A stretch of 49,195 nt of DNA from Phycisphaerae bacterium (lineage in GTDB: Bacteria > Planctomycetota > Phycisphaerae > UBA1845). Under the pieces are notes generated by a model, which saw only the letters and a list, made by a program, of their open reading frames with translations, made no database searches and had not been told where the DNA came from. The stretch lies in contig JAJDDW010000049.1 of NCBI GenBank assembly GCA_029260115.1, positions 1-49,195 of the forward strand, in the 5' to 3' direction. Positions 17,794 through 27,357 of this stretch are shown here, in pieces. Numbering within the stretch: the first letter of the stretch is position 1; the number at the start of each line of letters is the position of its first letter. Both the position numbers and the translations under genes were made by a program.

Positions 17794-20700
17794 TTAACTG
17801 AGCATGGATCCGGTTGGCTGACCAATAGCCAGGGGACTAACGTGCCCTTTTCGCCAAAGGTAGATCACTGCACAGAACGCGACCAATCCCAAATCGTAAC
17901 CGCCGATCATGAACATATAATGCGCGACCGCGCCTGTACCAAAACCATAGCTGTGTAGGCCGATGCCGAGTACGTAGTTTACGCCGACATAGGTCATGAT
18001 GATTAGCCAGAAGGCCATGATGCTTTTAGTGGCTGTCGCAAATGCCCCGTGGGTGAAAACAAAGATACCCAGCGCACAGGCCGCAGCAGTGTAAGCGAGG
18101 AGTTTCAACCCGCTTGGTGAACCAATGCGCGATATGGCCAAGGCGAAAACTGTTACGAATAGAAGGAAACCTATTCCGTAGACCCAACGAGGAATTACTT
18201 CGTGATCGATGCGCACGTGCAGAATGGTAATGTACCCCAAAAAGGCTACCAACGACCAAACCTCTTTGGGATCCCAGCCCCAGTAGCGACCCCACGAAGA
18301 TGCAGCCCACATACTACCCGTGACGATACCGATGAGTAGCAAAATCGAACCTACGTGGACATACCAATAGTGCGTGGCGTCCAATGAAACGGACCAATCC
18401 TTTCGCTTCGGCGCCACACACATGACCACTACCTGCACGTGTGCGATGAGCATAGCTAATGCGAGCACGGAGTACGACACCATGATGATGGGTACGTGGA
18501 TAGACATCCAAATCGTGTCGGCTAATACCGGCGGGATCGGACGGATAAAATGATTCATAGGTAAACAGTCAGCTAGGAGCAATGCCAGCGCCCCCATGCC
18601 ACAGGCCGTCAATGGGACCATGCGGTTGTTGAATACGATCATGGCGAAGATAGCGAATAAACCCATGCCCCAACTCAGGAAGAGTAATGATTCAAACATA
18701 TTGGATGCTGGGATTCGGCCAGCTATCGCCCAGCGTAACCATAATCCATAGGTCAGCACGGCAAAACCGGAGATTAAACCAAGAGCAACCAACCCATCGA
18801 ACCACCGCTTACGCACCCACATAGCCAGCGTGGCTAACATCGTCGCAGCGAGCATGATCATCCATGAAAGCTGGTAGGGCTGAAGTTGGTTATAATGCAA
18901 TTCCACCGCAATCTTTTCAGCGGATGGATGATAAGCAGCGGGCAATGTTTGCAACTGAGCGATCAATTGCTTTGAGGCCTGTGTAAAAGCAGTCGCATCG
19001 TCGCTACTAAAAGCTTGTTTTAATTGCAGCCAAGCTTGCTGGGTTGAAGTCCCCTGGGCCGCTTGCCCGAACGCGGGACCGATGGACGTCCATGCACCCT
19101 GTGCGTCTGTAGGATGAGGTAAGGCGTGAATCGTGCCCCCCATGAACACTTCTTGCAGGGTCGTCAGTTTTTCATTGATACTTTCCACTTTCGATTCGAG
19201 CGGATTCATCTTGGCTGATGGATCACGCCTTGAAAGATCATCGGTCAGCTGACGGAGCCGAGGATGTTCGACTAACTCGCGGAAAGAAAATATTTTCTTA
19301 TTGGATGATAGTTCAAGCTCGCCTCGCAGTTCAGCATTGGCGATGCTAATTATCGGCTCATTCATCCAGGACTGTGGATCAAAATTCCACGCGAGAAATA
19401 CTAAGACCGGATCATGTCCCTGGAAAAATTCCTTACCGGTAACTCTCCAGACACGATCTCTAGCCAGCGTGTCCAACGGTGGCCAGCGACCGTCATGCTG
19501 AGTGACCAGACCACGGATGGATGTCAGGTCTAGTGATTGGGGCAGCTCAACCGACAAGGCCGTTGAGGTTAACAGCATGAAGGACGATACGATTAGACCG
19601 AGCCTGGTTACGTTATTAGATGTTTTCATGTCGCGCCTTGAAGGCTTTCTCGCACTTCGATCAGCTGGATCAAAACCATGGGTACTATCACCCTGCCCGG
19701 TGGTGCCATTCGACCTCGAGCCCATAGCCGTAGGTTTTCTTGTATTAGTGTTCGTGTTAGCGCCCACAACAAGACTCACAAAAGTACGGGGCCTTTCAGA
19801 CATACGCACGATCAATACGACGATCATTCCTACGATGAGCGTAATATATCCAGCAAATGTAACGGCCTTGCCTGGGTCGTTAGCCACACTCAAATAGCTG
19901 TATGTGTTCTTACCGTCTTGTTTATAGCTGGACTGGTATAATGTGTACCGCCCAAAAGAGATGGGGTGATTCATGCTGATTACACGATTCACTGACATGC
20001 CGGTGTCGTCAGTCAAAGTAATATGAGATTCAAATGACCGAGGCCTTCTGGTGCCTGGATAATATCCGATATGGAAACGATTCAACGCCACATTAAATCC
20101 TAGCGAGATCATCTCATCGCTAAATGTTAACTCGAACGGCTTGCCATTTACAGACAACGGCATCGTGCGATGTTTTGGAACCCACATGTTGCTGCTATGA
20201 GTAGCTGTGGAAATTTTAACCTGGATAGCTGGCTCTTTATTTTCACGAATGGGCGCTACGGGATTCATATTCCATTCGAGACGTGCGTGATCATACCCCG
20301 CTAACAAGGTGATCGCTTGGTCGGGCCAAGGCGTTTGCAAGGCGGTGTTCATCACTAACGGGTGAACGGTGGTAGCATTCCCTTGGGTTGAAAATCGAAC
20401 AAAATACTGGTCTTTAGGCGCTCGCACAATTTCAATCGGCACACTAGGCGTATCTTGGCTCGTTGTGACGAACGTAACTTTGAGGTCGGTTATGGTCGTA
20501 TCTCCGTGCATCGAACTGAAGTCTGGGAACTTGGCAAACGCGAGTCTTTTCTCTGTACCATTCGGGCTGATGACCTCAACTTCAATCGCGGGATTAATTG
20601 GCTGAGGCGAAACGTTGGTCAGTTTTTTGTCTGCGCCGACAGTGGCATGTGGAAGATATCGAATGACACGAAATGTCAGCGGCGTTTCACCGATAGGCAG

Positions 20701-21540
20701 GGCTGAATCCAAGCTATCCTTTAAGGGGAAAGTGTAAGTTTTCCCAGCATACTCGATCAAAATGTTACCCAGGGAATTCGCGTTGTCAGCGTCTTTCTTG
20801 TCTTCTGTTTTCTGACCAAGAAAATTCGCCAAGGCAATTTCATTGGTGATTTCTCGATAAGCGATGGTTGTCGAATGGACCTGTTTAGGACGGCCAGATA
20901 GAATCCATGTTTTCTCTGCGTGGTCGCCATGATCGAGTGAAATTTCAATGGCTGGCTGAGGACGCGGATTGTCGTTCAGTATTTGCTGAACAGCCACGGC
21001 ATCTGGCAGGTATCTAAGTACGGCTACCGATACGCCATCCATGCTAACGGAGTCCGCAGTCTGATGGTCTACAACTTCCTTGCCATCGAACACCGCCTCG
21101 TCAAGATACGCTATCGTTCGCTGCTTGGAAGACTGATTCGTCATCGTTAATGCAAGCTGTTCTGTATTTCTGAATTCGGCAACCGTTTGCCCCTCAGCGA
21201 ATCCAATCTTCCCATCCACGGCCCATTGTTGAGTGACATACGCACCAACCAGTGTCACGATGATGCCCAAGTGAGTGAGAATAAAGCCGACCTGCCGCTT
21301 AGAAAATGGCCAGCGCACAACCATGGCTGCGATCACGTTGATAGACAGCAGCAGCAGTAGCGCCTTAAACCACCAGGCCCGATAGAAATTCTCCAGTGCC
21401 GACTCAGTGCCGCTCATGGACTCCATAGCTGTAGCGCAAGCCAGCGTAAATAACAGCAAGACCAACAGTACAGCAGCCATCCACAGCGATCCGATAGCCC
21501 GAATCCAGTGACGCCAAGAATTACTTGATTGTGCATTCAT
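17794..21540 (-). CDS. ccsBA: Fused ResB-CcsA cytochrome c synthase (System II)
   Basis: This 1248-residue protein attaches heme to CXXCH motifs of exported cytochromes. The N-terminal part (about 1-610) is ResB/CcsB-like: membrane helices near 15-40, 60-80 and 85-105, then a long periplasmic domain and a last helix near 570-590 (FAGYITLIVGMIVVLIV). The C-terminal part (about 665-1248) is CcsA-like, with many membrane helices and the heme-handling WWD-type motif WGRYWGWDPKEVW at about 1083-1095. Between them is a low-complexity linker (NTNTNT) and then a second signal-peptide-like segment starting at Met638 (ATG 19629), so two joined or alternatively translated genes are possible. A perfect sigma-54 promoter lies just upstream. 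Its clients are evidently the neighbouring multiheme proteins. Confidence 0.92.
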   Translation of the reverse strand: MNAQSSNSWRHWIRAIGSLWMAAVLLVLLLFTLACATAMESMSGTESALENFYRAWWFKALLLLLSINVIAAMVVRWPFSKRQVGFILTHLGIIVTLVGAYVTQQWAVDGKIGFAEGQTVAEFRNTEQLALTMTNQSSKQRTIAYLDEAVFDGKEVVDHQTADSVSMDGVSVAVLRYLPDAVAVQQILNDNPRPQPAIEISLDHGDHAEKTWILSGRPKQVHSTTIAYREITNEIALANFLGQKTEDKKDADNANSLGNILIEYAGKTYTFPLKDSLDSALPIGETPLTFRVIRYLPHATVGADKKLTNVSPQPINPAIEVEVISPNGTEKRLAFAKFPDFSSMHGDTTITDLKVTFVTTSQDTPSVPIEIVRAPKDQYFVRFSTQGNATTVHPLVMNTALQTPWPDQAITLLAGYDHARLEWNMNPVAPIRENKEPAIQVKISTATHSSNMWVPKHRTMPLSVNGKPFELTFSDEMISLGFNVALNRFHIGYYPGTRRPRSFESHITLTDDTGMSVNRVISMNHPISFGRYTLYQSSYKQDGKNTYSYLSVANDPGKAVTFAGYITLIVGMIVVLIVRMSERPRTFVSLVVGANTNTNTRKPTAMGSRSNGTTGQGDSTHGFDPADRSARKPSRRDMKTSNNVTRLGLIVSSFMLLTSTALSVELPQSLDLTSIRGLVTQHDGRWPPLDTLARDRVWRVTGKEFFQGHDPVLVFLAWNFDPQSWMNEPIISIANAELRGELELSSNKKIFSFRELVEHPRLRQLTDDLSRRDPSAKMNPLESKVESINEKLTTLQEVFMGGTIHALPHPTDAQGAWTSIGPAFGQAAQGTSTQQAWLQLKQAFSSDDATAFTQASKQLIAQLQTLPAAYHPSAEKIAVELHYNQLQPYQLSWMIMLAATMLATLAMWVRKRWFDGLVALGLISGFAVLTYGLWLRWAIAGRIPASNMFESLLFLSWGMGLFAIFAMIVFNNRMVPLTACGMGALALLLADCLPMNHFIRPIPPVLADTIWMSIHVPIIMVSYSVLALAMLIAHVQVVVMCVAPKRKDWSVSLDATHYWYVHVGSILLLIGIVTGSMWAASSWGRYWGWDPKEVWSLVAFLGYITILHVRIDHEVIPRWVYGIGFLLFVTVFALAISRIGSPSGLKLLAYTAAACALGIFVFTHGAFATATKSIMAFWLIIMTYVGVNYVLGIGLHSYGFGTGAVAHYMFMIGGYDLGLVAFCAVIYLWRKGHVSPLAIGQPTGSMLS

Positions 21541-21589
21541 GATATTTCACTCCGGTCCGCTTCGTTTCTACACTAACGCTAATCAACAT

Positions 21590-21605
21590 GGCAAATGGCG
21601 TGCCA
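21590..21605 (-). promoter_or_regulatory. Sigma-54 promoter of ccsBA
   Basis: The minus strand reads TGGCACG-CCAT-TTGCC, with GG and GC separated by ten bases, matching the -24/-12 consensus TGGCACG-N4-TTGC at every fixed position. Transcription should start near 21579, leaving a leader of about 39 bases before the start at 21540. Confidence 0.8.
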
Positions 21606-21806
21606 AACAGTTTTATAGGTGGCATATGAGTACAGTGAGACGTAATAAACCGGGCGTTATGAGCCGAAATGCAGTAGGCTAGCTGACAGTCTCCATATGC
21701 AGCTATAGTGGCCATAGGGGGGACGATCTTTGATAAGACATGGGGCGCTACTAGGTAAAAACGCCCTCCCCTACCGCTATCTCTGCATCTTCTGACCGCT
21801 CTTGAT

Positions 21807-21834
21807 CTAAGGCAGAATTAATGAATTCAGCCTT
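21807..21834 (-). terminator. Hairpin after the cytochrome operon
   Basis: TAAGGCAGAATT (21807-21818) pairs with AATTCAGCCTTA (21823-21834) around a four-base loop, with one A-A mismatch. It lies 20 bases past the 12-heme gene stop. There is no T run, so it may stabilise the mRNA end rather than terminate. The rest of 21541-21853 holds the ccsBA promoter and no gene. Confidence 0.4.
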
Positions 21835-21853
21835 AATCATAGCAAGGAATGCG

Positions 21854-23614
21854 TTACGGATAACTTTCGTTGCGATGTTGTTCGCCGTGGCAAATGAGCG
21901 TGCAGCTACCGGCCAAAGTTCCGTTATCTCGAAAGATCATTAAGCCCGTCTCTGGTTCCGGCCGCACGATAGTCGTATCAAAATTGATCAAATGTGTATG
22001 GTCAGAAGAACCGGTAGCCACCGTCTGACTGACGCCATGCGGGGCGTGGCAAGCAGAGCAAGGCGTTCGCTCTTCGACAATGTGCTTGCGGTGCTCTTTG
22101 AAGCTTTCGTCGCCGAGAATGCTCGACCGGCGATGACATTTGTAACACAAATCATACTCCGCATGCGACTCTGACGTACCGTCGCGGGTGGTATAATTAC
22201 GCTCTAACAAATACTCATGACTAGAACCGTGCGGACCATCAGGCCCGCTGCCATTGTTACGTGGGCCACTGTCATTATTGTGGCAGTCCGTACATCGTAA
22301 ACGAGACCCTTGTGGCAGGCCTGGGACCAAACTGACGGTATCGGCACTAGGCGACGGAGCAGCGACCGGGTGGTAACTCGGATTACCAGGCTGAAACTGG
22401 AGTCGTAAGTTATTTGTCTGCGCTTGTCGAAAAATTTGCGAATTGGTATTCACAGCGGAATCGCCATGACACTTCAAGCATACTTCGTATTCATGCTGTG
22501 AATCATCGAGCAACGTACCGCCAATACTCACACCAACGACCCGCGACAAGGTCTCACCAATAGGAATATATGTCGTAGTCGGGCCTTGCGGCGCTACAGC
22601 GTGGGGGTTATGGCAGTCGGCGCATTCCACATGAGCCTGGGTTATAATCACACCCTCCGCTGGATCGTGCGCACCTTGCTTGTTGCGCGGATCATGGCTA
22701 GAAAATTTGTTGAGCACGCTTTGGATGTTTGTGTTAGCCACGGAACCGTCGTGGCAGTTGAGGCAATTGTCCTCCTCAGCCGCGTTAATGAGTAAGCGCT
22801 GTTTGCCGCCGGCGGTGTGCGAACGGTGACAACTTCGACAGGCATTTTCAGCGACAGTCGCAAATGGCCAATCGTTCAGCGCTGCGCCAGTGACGGCTGA
22901 GCTTGACGACTGATGCGAAGAACCAACCCAATTGTTCATCTGATGACAGGATGTACACAAATTTCCAAAACGCGGATCCAGAACTAAAAAGTCTCCGAAG
23001 GTGTTGCTGTGAGGATTGTGGCAAGAAGTACATTGCAACTGCCCCGTCGCGTCGAGTTTGGTTTCAGACAAAATAGCTTGTGGAGATTTTAACTGTAGGT
23101 CTGAGGCTGCAATACCAGAGGTATAATAAAAGCTAATCGGATGATCGTCCGAAAGATCAGTGCCTAAATTGGTCAAACCAGCCGGTAGAAAATCCCCTCC
23201 CAGCATACGAATTTGGTCCGCCCGACTCAATACACTACCCAGCGCAATCGTGCCATCATGACAACTCAAACAAAGTTTGCTCGAACCCGTAGGCTGGCCC
23301 GGCTGAGCGTCCAACGTCGTCGAAGTGTAAATGGTATAATTGGACATCGACAATTGACGATTCCACAACGGCTTCAGCCCTTGGGTGTTATGCGGCGCAT
23401 GGCAAAAGATGCAAATTTGCTGCTCGGTAGCTGCGCGGATAGTACCAGGCCCGCCGGCGGACAAATTGTGTACGGTGTTGGCAATGCGATCCTGCCCATA
23501 GCCGTTTGCTACCAGTAACGCAAAAGCGAAAACGAAAGGCGTGCACGTAAGGCCAATACCTGATCGATGACGTACATAATTTCGAGGGGGCTGATTATCA
23601 TAGTTGATGTTCAT
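21854..23614 (-). CDS. Secreted 12-heme c-type cytochrome
   Basis: This 586-residue protein is exported (hydrophobic segment about 24-40, ending GYGQ). It has eleven CXXCH sites (CIFCH, CLSCH, CTSCH twice, CRSCH, CLNCH, CADCH, CLKCH, CTDCH, CYKCH, CSACH) and a terminal CTLICH with a three-residue gap. Many sites read C-x-x-C-H-x-P-H, as in the doubled-CXXCH family where the extra His is often an axial ligand. The first 190 residues, including LGTDLSDDHPIS, match the small tetraheme protein at 28844. It is the last gene of a five-gene operon and overlaps the NHL gene by four bases (ATGA). Probably periplasmic or extracellular electron carrier. Confidence 0.88.
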   Translation of the reverse strand: MNINYDNQPPRNYVRHRSGIGLTCTPFVFAFALLVANGYGQDRIANTVHNLSAGGPGTIRAATEQQICIFCHAPHNTQGLKPLWNRQLSMSNYTIYTSTTLDAQPGQPTGSSKLCLSCHDGTIALGSVLSRADQIRMLGGDFLPAGLTNLGTDLSDDHPISFYYTSGIAASDLQLKSPQAILSETKLDATGQLQCTSCHNPHSNTFGDFLVLDPRFGNLCTSCHQMNNWVGSSHQSSSSAVTGAALNDWPFATVAENACRSCHRSHTAGGKQRLLINAAEEDNCLNCHDGSVANTNIQSVLNKFSSHDPRNKQGAHDPAEGVIITQAHVECADCHNPHAVAPQGPTTTYIPIGETLSRVVGVSIGGTLLDDSQHEYEVCLKCHGDSAVNTNSQIFRQAQTNNLRLQFQPGNPSYHPVAAPSPSADTVSLVPGLPQGSRLRCTDCHNNDSGPRNNGSGPDGPHGSSHEYLLERNYTTRDGTSESHAEYDLCYKCHRRSSILGDESFKEHRKHIVEERTPCSACHAPHGVSQTVATGSSDHTHLINFDTTIVRPEPETGLMIFRDNGTLAGSCTLICHGEQHRNESYP

Positions 23615-24669
23615 TTGCTTAAATTCCTCACGTCGTTCTCATCATGCAAAATATCAAACACCTGAATCCGCTGGTTGTAGGAATCGCAAACCCACATGCG
23701 ATCGTTTCGATCAATAAAAATGCCCGACGGTAGCCAGAACGCGCCAGCATCGCGACCTTCCGCACCTAAAAAAAGGAGCAACCTGCCCGAGCGGTCAAAC
23801 AGTTGGATATTCTCAAACCGAGCATCGACGACATAAACCAAACCATCGCGATCAACAGCCACCGCTTTCGGTAAAGCAAGATCGCCAGGCGCGTCTCCAG
23901 CCTGGCCAAACGATACAACGGGTTCTCCCTCGCCAGTCATGCCTTGCACCCGCTGGTTACCAGCGTCCGCAATCCACAATGTTTCCCCGTCGTCCGCAAT
24001 AGCACATGGAAAGTTAAACTGGCCTGGCCCAGCACCTCGCTCACCAAGAATTCGTTTCAGCCGGCCTGCATGATCGAGCACCTTTACATCGTGCGCGACG
24101 GTATCGACCACGTAGAGTTCTTGGGCCGCGGCGCGATAGATCAGCGCTGATGGACGACGCAACTCCTCAGGTAAACGGACCGTAGCGATGAGCTTACCAT
24201 CGATCGTAGAAATCTGGTGAATGGTGATGGCCTCTGAGTCACACACGTACATGGTGTCACCAGGGCCAGCTGCCAGACCGACGGGACTGAGCAAAGCAGT
24301 GTTATTTAGCTGAACGATTTTCTTATACCCCCGGGACTTCATATCAAATAAGTGCAAACATCGGCCCCCCGGATCAGCAACCCAAACTTTCGTACCGTCA
24401 GGCGAAACGTACACGCTACGTGGGCCATACAGCGGCAAAGAGGCCTCTTTACCTACCATGAATTCGACAACGCCCTGCATCAACTTTCGCCCCGGTTTCA
24501 AATCTTCTGAACTACTCAACTGCCCCACATAGGCAATGCGAGACTGTTCCGGCGGCGCGGGCCAAACTAGCTTGACGCTAGGCGGCTCAAAAATTCGACC
24601 CGGTGCAGTCGCACAGCCAAACGCATTTAAACAGATGAGTGTGATAACTATCTTAGCTGGCATGTTCAT
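23611..24669 (-). CDS. NHL-repeat beta-propeller lipoprotein
   Basis: This 352-residue protein starts at ATG 24669, overlapping the previous stop as TGATG; the TTG one codon earlier is less likely. The lipobox is LNAFGCA. After WPAPPEQSRIAYVG come about six NHL-type blades: YGPRSVYVSPDGTKVWVADPG, LSPVGLAAGPGDTMYVCDS, FNFPCAIADDGETLWIADAGNQRVQ, LPKAVAVDRDGLVYVVDARF and LPSGIFIDRNDRMWVCDSYNQRIQVF. Propellers of this kind mediate protein contacts, and NHL proteins are commonly encoded beside multiheme cytochromes in metal-reducing bacteria. It is related to the first gene of the operon (27358), sharing the PAPPE start. Confidence 0.8.
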   Translation of the reverse strand: MNMPAKIVITLICLNAFGCATAPGRIFEPPSVKLVWPAPPEQSRIAYVGQLSSSEDLKPGRKLMQGVVEFMVGKEASLPLYGPRSVYVSPDGTKVWVADPGGRCLHLFDMKSRGYKKIVQLNNTALLSPVGLAAGPGDTMYVCDSEAITIHQISTIDGKLIATVRLPEELRRPSALIYRAAAQELYVVDTVAHDVKVLDHAGRLKRILGERGAGPGQFNFPCAIADDGETLWIADAGNQRVQGMTGEGEPVVSFGQAGDAPGDLALPKAVAVDRDGLVYVVDARFENIQLFDRSGRLLLFLGAEGRDAGAFWLPSGIFIDRNDRMWVCDSYNQRIQVFDILHDENDVRNLSK

Positions 24670-26672
24670 CAAAATGACCTTCGTATTTGTAAGAATAGCG
24701 AGGATTGTTTGTTGTCGGCGAAGTCGTCCTGAAATTTTCCATATTCGTAGGTTAGCCTAACTTCAGTCTGGCGAATGTTCCACTCCAACGAAAAGTCTAC
24801 ATCTACGCCTTCATCATTTCCACTGAGTGAATCATTTTCTTTTCTAAAGAGCACCGTAGTCTCGACAATAAATTTAGGTGTGATCGGATATCGATAGGTG
24901 CCCTCAGCCGTAAAGAATTTCAGATCGCGCGGGTTAGGGTCAAACTGTCTGATGTCTGACCACCGAAAACGTAACTGCCCCGTCGCCCCCTTCTTGAACC
25001 GCCGCAGAAGGCTCGCGTTAGCACGCAGCGCGACAAATGGGCTGATGGTGGAGTCGCGGTCCTCATACTCAATATTTAGCCGAAGAGAATCACGGTCGTA
25101 AGCTAAACCCACGATATGGGCGGTGATGTCCTCCGGTGTCACACCACTCACCGACGGCGGGTCCACCGACTGATCCTGCTTAACAAATCGGTAATACGGC
25201 TCCAAGCCCATATTAAAATCCTGGCGAATGCCGAATTGATGGCTAACCGTATCAAGCGTAAACGACCCACCGATTTGAAAAAGATAATCAATCAACACCG
25301 TTTGGCCATCTAAGATGCGCCCCGTTGGAACACGCTCCAACTCTAATCGGTCACCAATCTGCCGCACGGTGAAATCTCGGCCGGAGAAAAATGTCGTGGT
25401 GCGATCCTCGGCCGTGACAAAAATGGAGCTGATTTGTATGCGCGTATTAGCTAACACATTGGGCATCGGATCGACGAACGTATGCCGCTCATCGAGTATC
25501 TCAACAAGCTGTTCGCCTCCTTGCCGATCCTCACGTTGCGCGCGTCCTTGATAGTTCGAAAACAGTGTGCCCCATTGATTTTTCTTGCGGTAATCTAAAC
25601 TTACCTGAGCGCCATATCGTTTCACATCGAGACCGGAATTAAATTCCTGCCATTGGCCATACCCATGGACTTGCGATACCAGGCTCTCATAAAAACGACG
25701 TTCGAACGTACCGTTAATCGAATACGACTTCTCTTCAATAGGCGGAACCCCGGCCAAGTTTCCTTGCTTGCGGTCGATGGCTTCAAACCGATACCAAGAC
25801 CTTACATCCTCATCATGCTTGAGTCGCAATATCTCCCGCCAGCGAAATCGCTCAATATCGAACGAGCCTTTTTGTTTGTATAAATTTAGCTCAGACTCGA
25901 GACGATGTTTGTGTTGTGGCCCGAATTCTAGCTTATCTGTTAACGTAAATTCGTTCGTATCATAGTTCAGACCAAACGGCTCTTCCTCGGTTTTTCTATA
26001 CTCATAGTTAAACGACAACACATGATTGTCTGTAAAACGATATTCCGTATCGAAACGAAACAGGGTATTTTTTTGCCTTCCGTTATCCTCAAAATTGCTC
26101 AGTGGTTCGAGTCGAATATCAGTGTCGGAAAACTGTATACTGGTAGGCATCTTTTCGTCCACGACGCGCCAGAGAAAGCCATAGTTGGTGGACGTCACCT
26201 CCAGGCTCGATTGAAACGGACGCGGTTGAAGCGTACGGTGCCGGCGCGCATGGACAGACAATGGATACGATTTCTTTTTCAAAAACTGGCCTGAAACATC
26301 AAATTCAATAGCCGTCCCCTGTTCGTTACTGGTCCGCGTCCGATCACCAAACGTATCCTCAAAATTCTGCTGTAGTAATCCAAATAAACCTGCGGCAGAG
26401 AATTCAAGAAAATTTGGATGGTACACATAGCCATCCATCTCTAAGTGAATATTCTGCTCAAAAATGGATTCTTTAGATTTCGTTGTGCCAGCACCAACTT
26501 TTGATCGCTGATCGTTTTTTCGCTGTTTGGCAACATATTCTAGATAGCCATCAGTATGCGTAACTTGAAACCGTTTGACACCTCGAGATGGCTTCTGGTC
26601 GACTAAGCATCCGCTCAGACTGCCAATCATCAGCAAAGACAAACAAGCCTGCGCCAACCATCGGGCACTCAT
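24669..26672 (-). CDS. Predicted outer-membrane beta-barrel, possible cytochrome porin
   Basis: This 667-residue protein is read from ATG 26672, which gives a clean lipoprotein-type signal (LLMIGSLSGCLVDQK); the TTG at 26744 would add 24 residues before it. The rest is rich in alternating polar/hydrophobic beta strands with aromatic girdles (NHVLSFNYEYRKTEE, GSFTLDTVSHQFGIRQDF, TEVRLTYEYGKF) and ends in Phe (LFLQIRRSF), typical of outer-membrane barrels. There are no Cys residues for heme. Lying between lipoprotein cytochrome and NHL genes, it is positioned like the barrel of porin-cytochrome conduits (MtrB-type role). Sequence homology to MtrB was not established; the role is inferred from context. 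Confidence 0.65.
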   Translation of the reverse strand: MSARWLAQACLSLLMIGSLSGCLVDQKPSRGVKRFQVTHTDGYLEYVAKQRKNDQRSKVGAGTTKSKESIFEQNIHLEMDGYVYHPNFLEFSAAGLFGLLQQNFEDTFGDRTRTSNEQGTAIEFDVSGQFLKKKSYPLSVHARRHRTLQPRPFQSSLEVTSTNYGFLWRVVDEKMPTSIQFSDTDIRLEPLSNFEDNGRQKNTLFRFDTEYRFTDNHVLSFNYEYRKTEEEPFGLNYDTNEFTLTDKLEFGPQHKHRLESELNLYKQKGSFDIERFRWREILRLKHDEDVRSWYRFEAIDRKQGNLAGVPPIEEKSYSINGTFERRFYESLVSQVHGYGQWQEFNSGLDVKRYGAQVSLDYRKKNQWGTLFSNYQGRAQREDRQGGEQLVEILDERHTFVDPMPNVLANTRIQISSIFVTAEDRTTTFFSGRDFTVRQIGDRLELERVPTGRILDGQTVLIDYLFQIGGSFTLDTVSHQFGIRQDFNMGLEPYYRFVKQDQSVDPPSVSGVTPEDITAHIVGLAYDRDSLRLNIEYEDRDSTISPFVALRANASLLRRFKKGATGQLRFRWSDIRQFDPNPRDLKFFTAEGTYRYPITPKFIVETTVLFRKENDSLSGNDEGVDVDFSLEWNIRQTEVRLTYEYGKFQDDFADNKQSSLFLQIRRSF

Positions 26673-26740
26673 CAAGTCTCGACCTGCTCGGTACGTTTGT
26701 TGATCGGTCACATCATGCGTAAATTTTCCCCGGTTCGAAG

Positions 26741-27346
26741 TCAAGGTTCACTTCCTTGCCCGGGCTTGAGAAAAAAGCGATTACTACCGCCATGCGCATG
26801 ATGGCACGTCGTGCAAGATCGTGCGTCGTCCACTTGGTGATGAGGCCCTTCACCGAGATCATCGCGGTCATGACATTGGAAACACATCGTGCTATCGTCA
26901 TTAAGTAGCAAATGTTTGTTCTTGGAAGTGTGATGATGATGGCAAGAAAGACAAGCGTTTACCGCCACCGGGCCATGGACGTAGGTGTATTGCGATTGAG
27001 GTTTTGCATGACAAGTCAGACACAAGCCATCTTCCACCGAACGAAATAACCCGCCAGTCTCTGGATTATGACACTTGCCGCATTTGTTTTCTCGAAACGG
27101 GGCATGGGCGATCAAAGCAACAATTGGTGTAACAGCCTCGGAGTCACCATCTTCGATAGACACGTCGCCACCCGTGCGCGCATAGCCAATCTTTGGCACC
27201 GAACCGGGTGCAGGCACGCCGTCAAAAAAAAACGTCAACACGCGATATCGATTGGCCGGACTACAAGCGATGTGCAACAGCAGCGCAGCTAAGATTACAA
27301 TCATCGAAATGCGCGTGTGTCTGCCCAACAATAGCCTGCTCCTCAT
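26741..27346 (-). CDS. Pentaheme c-type cytochrome lipoprotein
   Basis: This 201-residue protein has a signal peptide with lipobox-like LLLHIACS, so it is probably anchored by Cys29. Five heme sites follow: CGKCH, CLTCH, CLSCHHHH, CFQCH and CTTCHHAH, with many extra His residues as candidate axial ligands. Its stop overlaps a TTG that could start the barrel gene. In a porin-cytochrome arrangement it could be the membrane-attached carrier that feeds or docks on the barrel. This is inferred from gene order. Confidence 0.85.
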   Translation of the reverse strand: MRSRLLLGRHTRISMIVILAALLLHIACSPANRYRVLTFFFDGVPAPGSVPKIGYARTGGDVSIEDGDSEAVTPIVALIAHAPFRENKCGKCHNPETGGLFRSVEDGLCLTCHAKPQSQYTYVHGPVAVNACLSCHHHHTSKNKHLLLNDDSTMCFQCHDRDDLGEGPHHQVDDARSCTTCHHAHGGSNRFFLKPGQGSEP

Positions 27347-27357
27347 GCATCACTAAA

